From: an uncultured Desulfovibrio sp.
GTDB taxonomy: Bacteria > Desulfobacterota > Desulfovibrionia > Desulfovibrionales > Desulfovibrionaceae
Length of the DNA stretch: 5,503 bases
Reading direction: 5' to 3'
NCBI GenBank assembly: GCA_945871415.1
Contig: CAMBWG010000170.1
Span: forward strand, 1 to 5,503
Part shown: positions 1 to 5,503 of the stretch, piece after piece
Numbering within the stretch: position 1 is the first letter of the stretch
Layout of the letters: each line of letters begins with the position of its first letter
The notes under the pieces: model-generated
Database searches by the model: none
The model's input: only the letters and a program-made list of their open reading frames with translations
What the model was told of the DNA's origin: nothing
Made by a program: the position numbers and the translations under genes

Positions 1-43
1 CCTCTCACCCCATGCCCCGCGCCGGGCAGGCGACCTGCCGCCC
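1..43. repeat. 43-bp direct repeat, copy 1 (at window edge)
   Basis: Bases 1-43 match 106-148 with a single difference (T at 36, C at 141). The copy may extend left beyond the window. It contains a short inverted repeat, GGCAGG (25-30) and CCTGCC (34-39), around a CGA loop; the substitution in copy 2 falls within this stem. The subsequence GCCGGGCAG appears again at 46-54. Confidence 0.85.
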
Positions 44-105
44 ATGCCGGGCAGCAGCCGCTATTCAAAGAAGAAGAAAAAAAGCAGAGTAAGAAAGCCC
101 CTCCC

Positions 106-148
106 CCTCTCACCCCATGCCCCGCGCCGGGCAGGCGACCCGCCGCCC
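106..148. repeat. 43-bp direct repeat, copy 2
   Basis: Second copy of the repeat at 1-43, offset by 105 bp, 42 of 43 bases identical. The sequences following the two copies are only loosely alike (both carry CGCTATT and then an A-run, at 59-65 and 173-179), so this is either a decayed tandem unit of about 105 bp or two insertions of a dispersed intergenic element. There are only two copies and no CRISPR-like spacing. Confidence 0.85.
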
Positions 149-226
149 GAAAGGGCGCACGCCCCCTCCTCTCGCTATTTCCCCACAAAAAAATCTTACT
201 TTTTCCACTCCCCTGAAATACCGTGA

Positions 227-251
227 CTTCTTTTGCGGCAGGCAAAAGAAG
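227..251. repeat. Perfect 10-bp inverted repeat (hairpin)
   Basis: Arms CTTCTTTTGC (227-236) and GCAAAAGAAG (242-251) are exact reverse complements around a 5-nt loop GGCAG. There is no T-run directly after it on either strand, so it does not look like a standard intrinsic terminator. It is followed at once by a second, GC-rich inverted repeat at 253-267, giving a two-hairpin element. Confidence 0.7.
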
Positions 252-252
252 C

Positions 253-267
253 CGCCGCGACGCGGCG
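253..267. repeat. GC-rich 7-bp inverted repeat, next to the 227-251 hairpin
   Basis: CGCCGCG (253-259) and CGCGGCG (261-267) are reverse complements around a single A at 260; in RNA the inner pairs would open, leaving about a 5-bp stem. It lies one base after the 227-251 hairpin, as often seen in paired-hairpin intergenic repeats. Function unknown. Confidence 0.5.
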
Positions 268-304
268 TGCGCGTTCCCGGCAGGCTCTTTGCGGAAAGCG
301 AAAA

Positions 305-333
305 GAAAACCCCTTGAAAACGTGGGGATTTTC
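305..333. terminator. Possible weak bidirectional terminator hairpin
   Basis: GAAAACCCC (305-313) pairs with GGGG (324-327) and TTTTC (329-333), with one bulged A at 328 and a 10-nt loop. The four G:C pairs flanked by A/T arms give a U-rich 3' side on both strands: TTTTC on +, and TTTTCTTTT on - after the GGGG. The stem is short on G:C pairs and no gene end is visible beside it, so the terminator call is tentative. Confidence 0.3.
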
Positions 334-440
334 TCCGGCATCATACCCGAAACAGCCCGCGCCTCCCCGGCACTTCCCTTTTGCACAGCCCTCTTTGCTT
401 TTCTTGTGCCCCTCTGGACAAAGTTCCTGAATCACTCTAG

Positions 441-557
441 GAAAAAAGAAAAAGCCTTTGTACGCCGTCGGACTTTCCGGCTTCCGAACGGCGCGCGGCG
501 CGACTTTTCGCGCCGGTACATAAGCCTTCTCAGTTTGAAACGCCTTGCATTTCAAAC
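441..557 (-). other. Structured element, candidate small RNA on the minus strand
   Basis: Read on the minus strand, this stretch starts with hairpin GTTTGAAA/TTTCAAAC (557-550 with 540-533, 9-nt loop, perfect). An outer stem TGTAC (520-516) with GTACA (463-459) then encloses two hairpins. One is CGGCGCGA/TCGCGCCG (515-508 with 503-496, 4-nt loop). The other is CGCCGT-CGGA (493-483, one bulged base) with TCCG-ACGGCG (472-463). The outer stem and this last hairpin overlap at base 463. After the outer stem come five bases and a T-rich tail, TTTTTCTTTTTT (453-442). An alternative pairing of AAGCC (483-479) with GGCTT (456-452) would sit directly before the tail. The pairing is read directly; that it is transcribed is inference, and no promoter was identified. 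A dispersed DNA repeat is the main alternative. Confidence 0.25.
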
Positions 558-682
558 CGCAAATTTCCCGTCCGGGTTCGGGCGGACTCTGGTTCTTTGG
601 CAGTCATGTTCCCCTCTTCCCCGGGGCGCCGGCATTCTCGGTTCACTCGCTGCGATGCACCTCTCGACGCGCACAGCCGGGA

Positions 683-722
683 GGTCGCGCCGCGATGCCG
701 CCATTGCCCGCGCCCTTTTTTT
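683..722 (+). terminator. Terminator-like hairpin followed by T7
   Basis: GGTCGCG (683-689) pairs with CGCGCCC (709-715) with one T-C mismatch, across a 19-nt loop, and is followed immediately by seven Ts (716-722). This is the layout of an intrinsic terminator on the + strand. It lies 190 bp before the debranching enzyme start, so it could end a transcript from the left or act in the operon leader. The large loop and internal mismatch lower confidence. Confidence 0.4.
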
Positions 723-790
723 ATGAAAGCGAGGCCCTCAAAAAAACATTTTTCACAAGAGTGACACAAGAAGGACGTCTCCCCGCCCGT

Positions 791-860
791 GTTGTCCGCC
801 ACACTTCCCCGCGAGGGACAGCGCAGCGCCGGACAACGCGGGATGACGCGGGACAACGGC
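791..860. promoter_or_regulatory. Repeat cluster upstream of the operon, possible operator
   Basis: Three contiguous 10-bp units occur at 831-840 (GGACAACGCG), 841-850 (GGATGACGCG) and 851-860 (GGACAACGGC), with a related GGACAGCGC at 816-824. The first unit also forms an inverted repeat with upstream sequence: GTTGTCCG (791-798) and CGGACAAC (830-837). The ten-base spacing would place the units on one face of the helix. The cluster ends 51 bp before the ATG of the first gene. A regulator-binding site is a reasonable guess, but no regulator gene or promoter is visible. Confidence 0.35.
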
Positions 861-899
861 GTTCCATCCCCATCATGCAAAAGAGCTGATACGGCCCCC

Positions 900-904
900 G
901 GAGG
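900..904 (+). promoter_or_regulatory. Ribosome binding site that fixes the debranching enzyme start
   Basis: GGAGG lies 7 nt before the ATG at 912. The same frame stays open back to a GTG at 789, but that start has no SD, would translate through the repeat cluster, and would add about 41 residues unlike the family. The ATG at 912 places the typical GDE N-terminal motif (WLETNGLGDY) at residues 21-30. Confidence 0.75.
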
Positions 905-911
905 GCGCGCC

Positions 912-3011
912 ATGAAATTTCATTACGACAGGCCGAGCTGCCAGAACCTGCGCCGCGTGCTGCGGCGGGAATGGCTGGAAACCAACGGGCTCGGCGACTA
1001 TGCCTCCAGTTCTCTTGTCTGCTGCAACACGCGCAAGTATCACGGCCTTTTCGTCACGGAGCTGGCCCGCCCGGCAGGACGGCACGTACTGCTGTCCACG
1101 CTGGAAGAATCCATCTGCATGGCGGGACGCGAGTTTTTCATTTCCTGCCGCAAGCATCCGGGTGTCTACCATCCCCGCGGGCATGAATACATGCAGGAAG
1201 CGCAGCCCGGCCCGTGGCCCCGCCACCGCTACCGCTTCGGAGACGTCTTTCTGACGCGTGAAATCATGCTGCTGCCCGGGCGGCATGTGCTGCTTGTCCG
1301 TTATCTGGTCGAATGCGACAGCCCGGACGTGCCGCCGCTGACCCTGCGCCTCAAGCCCCTGCTGGCCTGCCGCAACATGCACACCGTGCGCCGCGAAAGC
1401 GGCGACGTGGACATGCGCTCGTCGGCAACGCTGTTCGGGGCCTCGGTGCGCCCCAATCCCGAACTGCCGGAACTTTTCCTGCAGGTGGAAGGCGACAGCG
1501 CCTACACGCCCGCGCCGGACTGGTACCGCACCATTGAATATCTGGTGGAACAGGAACGCGGTTTCGCCTGGCAGGAAGATCTGATCATGCCCGGCGTGTT
1601 TGAAATCGCGGTCAGGCCCGGCGAGGCCGTCTACTTCACCGCGTCCACGGAGAGTCTGCAAAAAGAACACGGCCGCCGGGAAATCGGTTCGCTCTGGGAG
1701 CAGGCCGCCGCTCTGCGCCTTCAGGAAACGGAACAGGCCGATACGCTGCAACGCTATCTGGCGCTTGAGGGCAGGCGCTTTCTTGTGCGTATGCCCTCGG
1801 ACGGCGCGCGCCCCGCGCCCGCCACGCCCGAAGCGGCGGATATTGAACAGAAGTACGGCGGCACGCCCGATTCCGTCGTTGCGGGCTACCACTGGTTCGG
1901 CGCATGGGGACGCGACACGCTCATCGCCCTGCCGGGTCTGACCTTCTATGCGGGACGCCGCCGCGAGGGCGAGGCCCTGCTGGCCCGCATGGGACAGGCC
2001 GCGCGCGACGGGCTGATTCCCAATCTGCTGCTGCCGGACGGCAATCATGCCTATAATTCCGTGGACGCCTCCCTGTGGTACGTCTGGGCCGTGCAGATGC
2101 TGCTGCGGGCCGATCCCGAAAGCCTGCCCTTTGTGCGGCAGTACTGCTGGCCCGCCATCCGCCAGATTGTGGAAGCCTACGGACAGGGGCGCGTGCCCTT
2201 TGTGCATACGGATGTGGAAGGCTTTCTTAATGTGGGCGACGCAGGCACGCAGCTCACCTGGATGGATGCAACGGTCAACGGCCGCCCGGTCACGCCGCGC
2301 CACGGTCAGCCCGTGGAAATCAGCGCCCTGTGGTACAACGCCCTTGCCTTTGCGGACTGGCTGGCCCGCAAAATCGACGCCCGCAACTGGCACGACAACG
2401 AAAACCTGCGCCGCCGTATGCGCGTGGTCTTCACCCATCGCTACTGGGTGCACGACTTCCGCGGGGACTATCTGGCCGATGTCTGGCGCGACGGCGAAAA
2501 GGACGTGCGCGTGCGGCCCAATCAGCTGTTTGCCGTATCCCTGCCCTACCCCGTTCTGGAAGAGGACAATTACGCGGCCGTGGTGTCCCGCGTGCGGCAA
2601 TGCCTGCTCACGCCCTACGGTCTGCGCACGCTGGCCCCCAGCGCCCCGGACTATCATTCCCTGTACGAGGGCGGCCCGGCGGAACGCGACGGCGCCTATC
2701 ATCAGGGCACCGTCTGGACATGGCTGCTCGGAGCCTACGGCGACGCCCTGCTGCGCGCCGCATGGGACGAAGCGGGCGCGGCTGACGCCCTGCTCCAGAC
2801 CCTGACGCCGCTCTTCACCCGACATCTGGCCGAGGCCGGCGTCGGCTCCATTTCCGAGATTTTCGACGGCGACCCGCCGCACCGCCCCGACGGCTGCATT
2901 GCGCAGGCCTGGAGCGTGGCGGAAAGTCTGCGTCTGCTGCGCACGCTGGAGCAGGCCGCCCCGGACGTCTACGCCCGCTGGGAAGCGGGCCTGGGACAAG
3001 GAGGGAACTAG
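912..3011 (+). CDS. Glycogen debranching enzyme (amylo-alpha-1,6-glucosidase type)
   Basis: A 699-residue cytoplasmic protein expected to hydrolyse alpha-1,6 branch points in glycogen; no signal peptide or membrane segment is seen. The N-terminal GDE domain (about 1-270) carries WLETNGLGDY (21-30) and NTRKYHGL (39-46). The C-terminal (alpha/alpha)6-barrel domain of the GH133 type (about 300-690) carries WFGAWGRDTLIALPG (328-342), GDAGTQLTWMDA (442-453), RPNQLFAVSL (535-544), YHQGTVWTWLLG (596-607), and SEIFDGDPPHRPDGC (648-662) followed by AQAWSVAE. By family analogy D452 (in WMDA) and E649 (in SEIFDG) are the likely catalytic acid and base. The length is normal for the archaeal/bacterial GDE. 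It lacks the GH13-like glucanotransferase half of eukaryotic debranchers, so a partner, perhaps the GH57 protein downstream, may supply transferase activity. It is first in the operon and its stop codon abuts the next start. Confidence 0.93.
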   Translation: MKFHYDRPSCQNLRRVLRREWLETNGLGDYASSSLVCCNTRKYHGLFVTELARPAGRHVLLSTLEESICMAGREFFISCRKHPGVYHPRGHEYMQEAQPGPWPRHRYRFGDVFLTREIMLLPGRHVLLVRYLVECDSPDVPPLTLRLKPLLACRNMHTVRRESGDVDMRSSATLFGASVRPNPELPELFLQVEGDSAYTPAPDWYRTIEYLVEQERGFAWQEDLIMPGVFEIAVRPGEAVYFTASTESLQKEHGRREIGSLWEQAAALRLQETEQADTLQRYLALEGRRFLVRMPSDGARPAPATPEAADIEQKYGGTPDSVVAGYHWFGAWGRDTLIALPGLTFYAGRRREGEALLARMGQAARDGLIPNLLLPDGNHAYNSVDASLWYVWAVQMLLRADPESLPFVRQYCWPAIRQIVEAYGQGRVPFVHTDVEGFLNVGDAGTQLTWMDATVNGRPVTPRHGQPVEISALWYNALAFADWLARKIDARNWHDNENLRRRMRVVFTHRYWVHDFRGDYLADVWRDGEKDVRVRPNQLFAVSLPYPVLEEDNYAAVVSRVRQCLLTPYGLRTLAPSAPDYHSLYEGGPAERDGAYHQGTVWTWLLGAYGDALLRAAWDEAGAADALLQTLTPLFTRHLAEAGVGSISEIFDGDPPHRPDGCIAQAWSVAESLRLLRTLEQAAPDVYARWEAGLGQGGN
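2998..3005 (+). promoter_or_regulatory. Strong SD for the glycosyltransferase, inside the end of the debranching gene
   Basis: AAGGAGGG ends 6 nt before the ATG at 3012 and lies in the last codons of the debranching enzyme. Ribosomes finishing the first gene stop at TAG 3009-3011, directly before the new start, which favours translational coupling. Confidence 0.8.
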
Positions 3012-4460
3012 ATGCGCGTCCTCATGTTCGGCTGGGAGTTCCCGCCATTCAAGAGCGGCGGTCTGGGCACGGCCTGCAAGGGCATGACCACGGCGCTGGC
3101 CCGCAAGGGAACGGAAGTCATCTTTGTGCTGCCCCGCACCCTTGAGGGCAACAAACCCATGCACGTGCAGCAGGGGCTGGACGTCTGGTCGGCCTCGGGA
3201 AGGCGGGTTCCCCGCATCACGCAGGAAACCCGCAAAGACACCCGTCTGCATACCCTGTGGCGGGAAAGCCTGTGTTCCCTGGGCCTGCCCCGGGACGTGA
3301 GCGAGGAGGAATGGTGGGAACGCATCCGCATACGGCACGTGGATTCGCCCCTGCGCCCCTATCTGACCTCGCGCAGCTATGAGCAGGAAATAGCCGAGCT
3401 GGAACGCCGCCTTGGCATGCGTCGTGAAGACCCCGGCTTCCGCTCCGTGCTCTTTTCCCGGCAGGAAAAGGAAGTATCCGAATCCGTCCGCACTGTCGCA
3501 GGCGAAGACAGCGTGGAGCTGCGCGGCGGCTACGGCCCCGATCTCATGGCCGAAGTCTGGCGTTATGCCCGCGCCGCCGCCGCCATTGCCCTGGAAACGG
3601 ATTTCGACGTCATCCACGTGCACGACTGGATGACCTATCCCGCGGGCATCCTTGTCAAACAGCTCACCGGCAAGCCGCTGGTGGCCCATTCTCACGCGCT
3701 GGAACACGACCGCAGCGGCGACAACGTCAACGCCGCCATTGCCAACCTCGAACGCATGGGTATGGAAGCCGCCGATCTGGTGGTGGCCGTCAGCGCCTAC
3801 ACCCGGCAGGAAATCATGGAATTCTACGGCATTCCGGGCGACAAAATCGAAGTCATCCACAATGCCGTGGAACGCAGCGACATTGACCGCGCCTATCCCG
3901 TTCCCGCTCTCTGCAAGAAGGAAAAGCGCGTACTCTTCATGGGGCGCGTCACCTATCAGAAAGGCCCCGACTACTTTGTGGAGGCCGCCCGGCTCGTGCT
4001 GGATCGTCTGCCCGAAACGCGCTTCATCATGGCGGGCAGCGGCGACATGCTGCCCAACATGGTGCGGCGCGTGGCGCAGCTGCGCATGGGCAGCCGCTTT
4101 CACTTCACGGGCTTTCTGCGCAACCGGGACGTGGACCGCATGTACGCCATGAGCGATCTCTACGTCATGCCGAGCGTGTCCGAGCCCTTCGGCATTGCGC
4201 CGCTGGAGGCCATGGCCTGCGACGTGCCCGTGCTGGTCTCGCGACAGTCCGGCGTGGTGGAGGTGCTGCGCAACGCCATCAAGGTCGATTTCTGGGACGT
4301 GCGGGAAATGGCCAACAAAATCTGCGCCCTGTTGAGTTATCCCGTACTGGCGGCGGAAGAAGTACGCAACTGCCGCGAAGAACTGAAAAACATCCGCTGG
4401 GAAAACGCCGCCGTCAAGCTGCGCGCCGCCTACGATCGCCTCATCGCCGGGAGAAGATAA
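3012..4460 (+). CDS. Glycogen synthase-like GT-B glycosyltransferase (GT5/GT4 type)
   Basis: A 482-residue cytoplasmic enzyme expected to add glucose from a nucleotide sugar to alpha-1,4-glucan chains. It has the two Rossmann domains of the GT-B fold. The N-terminal half (about 1-260) starts with MRVLMFGWEFPPFKSGGLG, containing the KxGGL motif (K14-S-G-G-L18) typical of glycogen/starch synthases, and has HVHDW at 202-206. The C-terminal half (about 300-480) has FMGRVTYQKG (309-318), with R312 and K317 likely to bind the donor phosphates. It also has the E-x7-E motif EPFGIAPLE (391-399), which is closer to GT4 enzymes than to bacterial GlgA. An N-terminal KxGGL with a GT4-like C-terminus is the pattern of archaeal-type glycogen synthases. 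Residues about 75-180 form a charged insertion between the first strands and the HVHDW region. UDP- or ADP-glucose as donor cannot be told from sequence. It starts immediately after the debranching gene stop and ends 3 nt before the GH57 gene. A GT acting on another glucan is possible but the context argues for glycogen. Confidence 0.88.
   Translation: MRVLMFGWEFPPFKSGGLGTACKGMTTALARKGTEVIFVLPRTLEGNKPMHVQQGLDVWSASGRRVPRITQETRKDTRLHTLWRESLCSLGLPRDVSEEEWWERIRIRHVDSPLRPYLTSRSYEQEIAELERRLGMRREDPGFRSVLFSRQEKEVSESVRTVAGEDSVELRGGYGPDLMAEVWRYARAAAAIALETDFDVIHVHDWMTYPAGILVKQLTGKPLVAHSHALEHDRSGDNVNAAIANLERMGMEAADLVVAVSAYTRQEIMEFYGIPGDKIEVIHNAVERSDIDRAYPVPALCKKEKRVLFMGRVTYQKGPDYFVEAARLVLDRLPETRFIMAGSGDMLPNMVRRVAQLRMGSRFHFTGFLRNRDVDRMYAMSDLYVMPSVSEPFGIAPLEAMACDVPVLVSRQSGVVEVLRNAIKVDFWDVREMANKICALLSYPVLAAEEVRNCREELKNIRWENAAVKLRAAYDRLIAGRR
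4449..4456 (+). promoter_or_regulatory. SD-like sequence for the GH57 gene
   Basis: GGGAGAAG overlaps the last codons of the glycosyltransferase; its GGAG core (4450-4453) ends 10 nt before the ATG at 4464. It is weaker and more distant than the SDs of the first two genes, so translation may depend partly on coupling to the upstream gene. Confidence 0.5.
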
Positions 4461-4463
4461 ACC

Positions 4464-5503
4464 ATGTCCGCCATATGTTTCTATTTTCAGGTGCATCAGC
4501 CCTACCGTCTGCGCCATTATACCTTTTTCGACATCGGGCAGAGCCCCTTCTACGAAGACGAGGACGCCAACTGCGGCATTCTGCTCAAGGTGGCCCGCAA
4601 GTGCTATCTGCCCATGAACGCCCTGCTCCTCAAGCTCATCAAACGGCATGAAGGGCGCTTTAAAGTCAGTTTCTCCATTTCCGGCACGGCGCTGGATCAG
4701 TTCGAGGCCTACGCCCCCGAAGTCATCCAGAGTTACCGGGAGCTCATGGCCACGGGCTGCGTGGAGATGCTGTCCGAAACCTACTCGCATTCTCTGTCCT
4801 TCCTCTATTCGCCGGAGGAATTTCGCGCGCAGGTGCGGCAGCACGACGACCGCATCGAGGAGCTGTTCGGCGTGCGGCCGGTGGTCTTCCGCAATACCGA
4901 GCTGATCTACAACAACGCCCTCGCCCGCACCGTGGAAGACATGGGCTACAAGGCCATTCTCGCCGAAGGCGCGGATCACGTCCTCGGCTGGCGCAGTCCC
5001 AACTTCCTCTACCGGCCCGCGGGCTGCCAAAAGCTCAAACTGCTGCTTAAAAACTACAGTCTTTCCGACGATATCGCCTTTCGTTTCTCCAACCATCAGT
5101 GGCCCGAGTTCCCCCTCACGGCGGACAAGTTCACCAACTGGGCGCAGGCCGCCGTGGCTTCCGGCAATATCATCAATCTGTTCATGGACTACGAAACCTT
5201 CGGCGAGCATCAGTGGGAAACCACCGGTATCTTCCAGTTCATGGAAGCTCTGCCGGACTACATCCTGCGTCTGCCCGGTTTCGGCTTCGTCACGCCCTCC
5301 GAAGCCGCGGCCCGTTACGAGCCCGTCGCGGAACTCGACGTGCACAACTTCATGTCCTGGGCCGACGCCGAACGCGACCTTACCGCATGGCTGGGCAACG
5401 ACATGCAGCACGACGCCATCGAGGCCGTCTACCGTCTCGAGCCCAAAATCAGGCAGCTGAACAATCCCGGCATGCTCCGTACCTGGCAGCGTCTCCAGAC
5501 CTC
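4464..5503 (+). CDS. GH57 glycoside hydrolase, alpha-amylase type (3' end missing)
   Basis: The frame is open from ATG 4464 to the window edge: 346 complete codons plus two bases. It begins MSAICFYFQVHQPYRLR, with the first GH57 motif HQP at residues 11-13. Further motifs are VEMLSETYSHS (100-110), FRNTELIYNN (142-151) and MDYETFGEH (241-249). By family analogy E146 is the nucleophile and D242 the acid/base, both present. The N-terminus resembles the MJ1611-type intracellular alpha-amylase group rather than the GH57 branching enzymes, which begin with an HxHLPY-like motif. The protein should be cytoplasmic, as no signal peptide is seen. It likely cuts or transfers alpha-1,4-glucan segments and so would work beside the synthase and debrancher. 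The sequence breaks off at WQRLQT, near a C-terminal region that in relatives continues with an SDH-like motif, so probably several dozen residues are missing. True substrates in this subgroup are poorly established. Confidence 0.9.
   Translation, partial: MSAICFYFQVHQPYRLRHYTFFDIGQSPFYEDEDANCGILLKVARKCYLPMNALLLKLIKRHEGRFKVSFSISGTALDQFEAYAPEVIQSYRELMATGCVEMLSETYSHSLSFLYSPEEFRAQVRQHDDRIEELFGVRPVVFRNTELIYNNALARTVEDMGYKAILAEGADHVLGWRSPNFLYRPAGCQKLKLLLKNYSLSDDIAFRFSNHQWPEFPLTADKFTNWAQAAVASGNIINLFMDYETFGEHQWETTGIFQFMEALPDYILRLPGFGFVTPSEAAARYEPVAELDVHNFMSWADAERDLTAWLGNDMQHDAIEAVYRLEPKIRQLNNPGMLRTWQRLQT

Larger units (their letters stand above)
1..911. other. Gene-free, structure-rich region upstream of the glycogen operon
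   Basis: No frame here looks like a real gene. The open frames (223-726 on +; 196-555 and 530-913 on -) are Arg/Ser/Pro-rich, have no recognisable domain or clear SD, and run through inverted repeats. Base composition is patchy: GC-rich blocks alternate with A- or T-runs (for example 186-192, 441-453, 716-722). From left to right it contains a 43-bp direct repeat, a purine-rich tract (about 66-97) followed by a pyrimidine tract (98-111), a series of inverted repeats between 227 and 557, a terminator-like hairpin at 683-722 and short direct repeats at 831-860. I could not pick out a convincing -35/-10 promoter pair. The gene further left is not in the window, so part of this may be its 3' flank. 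Confidence 0.7.

Noticed and set aside
1..148. CRISPR array
   Set aside because: Only two copies, 43 bp each, with a 62-bp gap of low-complexity sequence; no third repeat follows.
196..555. 119-codon minus-strand open frame
   Set aside because: No recognisable domain; its sequence simply reads through the hairpins at 227-251, 305-333, 463-515 and part of 533-557.
459..580. tRNA-like gene in the multi-hairpin region
   Set aside because: The stems do not have tRNA arm lengths and there is no acceptor stem of 7 bp with a T-loop at the right place.
594..615. Sigma-54 type promoter around TTTGGCAGTCATGTT
   Set aside because: The GG is followed after ten bases by CC rather than the required GC, and the -12 element does not match.
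619..626. CCCCGGGG palindrome
   Set aside because: An 8-bp palindrome in GC-rich DNA is expected by chance and has no partner sites nearby.
223..726. 167-codon + strand open frame in the upstream region
   Set aside because: Arg/Ser/Pro-rich product without a domain or good SD; it runs through several inverted repeats and ends in the T-run of the terminator-like hairpin.
704..727. Sigma-70 promoter TTGCCC with TATGAA
   Set aside because: The spacer would be only 12 nt and the -35 match is poor; the T-run belongs better to the terminator-like hairpin.
789..911. GTG start extending the debranching enzyme by 41 residues
   Set aside because: No SD before it, and the added residues are encoded by the 10-bp repeats and do not resemble the family; ATG 912 has GGAGG at the right distance.
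530..913. 127-codon minus-strand open frame overlapping the operon start
   Set aside because: It crosses the regulatory-looking repeats, shows no family resemblance and has no supporting SD or neighbour.
873..5411. 1512-codon minus-strand open frame
   Set aside because: It is antisense to three genes with clear catalytic motifs, is His/Gly/Val/Ala-rich with no domain, and is explained by the absence of TTA, CTA and TCA codons on the sense strand.

Overview
The window holds the start of a compact glycogen (polyglucose) operon on the + strand, preceded by about 0.9 kb with no convincing gene. Three genes follow each other almost without gaps: a glycogen debranching enzyme of the archaeal/bacterial GDE type (912-3011), a GT-B glycosyltransferase of the glycogen synthase-like type (3012-4460), and a GH57 glycoside hydrolase of the alpha-amylase type that runs off the right edge (4464 onward). 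All three are in the same reading phase, the first two abut with no spacer, and each has a Shine-Dalgarno-like sequence. Together they suggest one unit that builds alpha-1,4-glucan, trims or rearranges it, and removes its branches. No glgC, classical GH13 glgB or phosphorylase is in view.

The DNA is GC-rich with strong codon bias: TTA, CTA and TCA are absent from the three coding frames. The SD-led, tightly packed bacterial operon and this gene set (GDE, glycosyltransferase, GH57) fit a delta-proteobacterial sulfate reducer of the Desulfovibrionaceae type, a group known to store polyglucose. That assignment is from general family knowledge and codon style only, and is not certain.

The upstream region (1-911) is unusually rich in symmetry. 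It has a 43-bp direct repeat with 105-bp spacing at the left edge (1-43 and 106-148). A series of perfect or near-perfect inverted repeats follows (227-251, 253-267, 305-333, 459-520, 533-557). A terminator-like hairpin with a T7 run lies at 683-722. A set of 10-bp direct repeats (831-860), also linked by an inverted repeat to 791-798, sits just upstream of the operon. On the minus strand the 441-557 segment folds on paper into a hairpin plus a three-way junction ending in a U-rich tail, which is the best candidate here for an undescribed element. It could equally be a dispersed intergenic repeat of this genome.

The coding part is ordinary for its families. The less settled points are the true activity of the GH57 protein, the sugar-nucleotide donor of the glycosyltransferase, and what the structured upstream DNA does.
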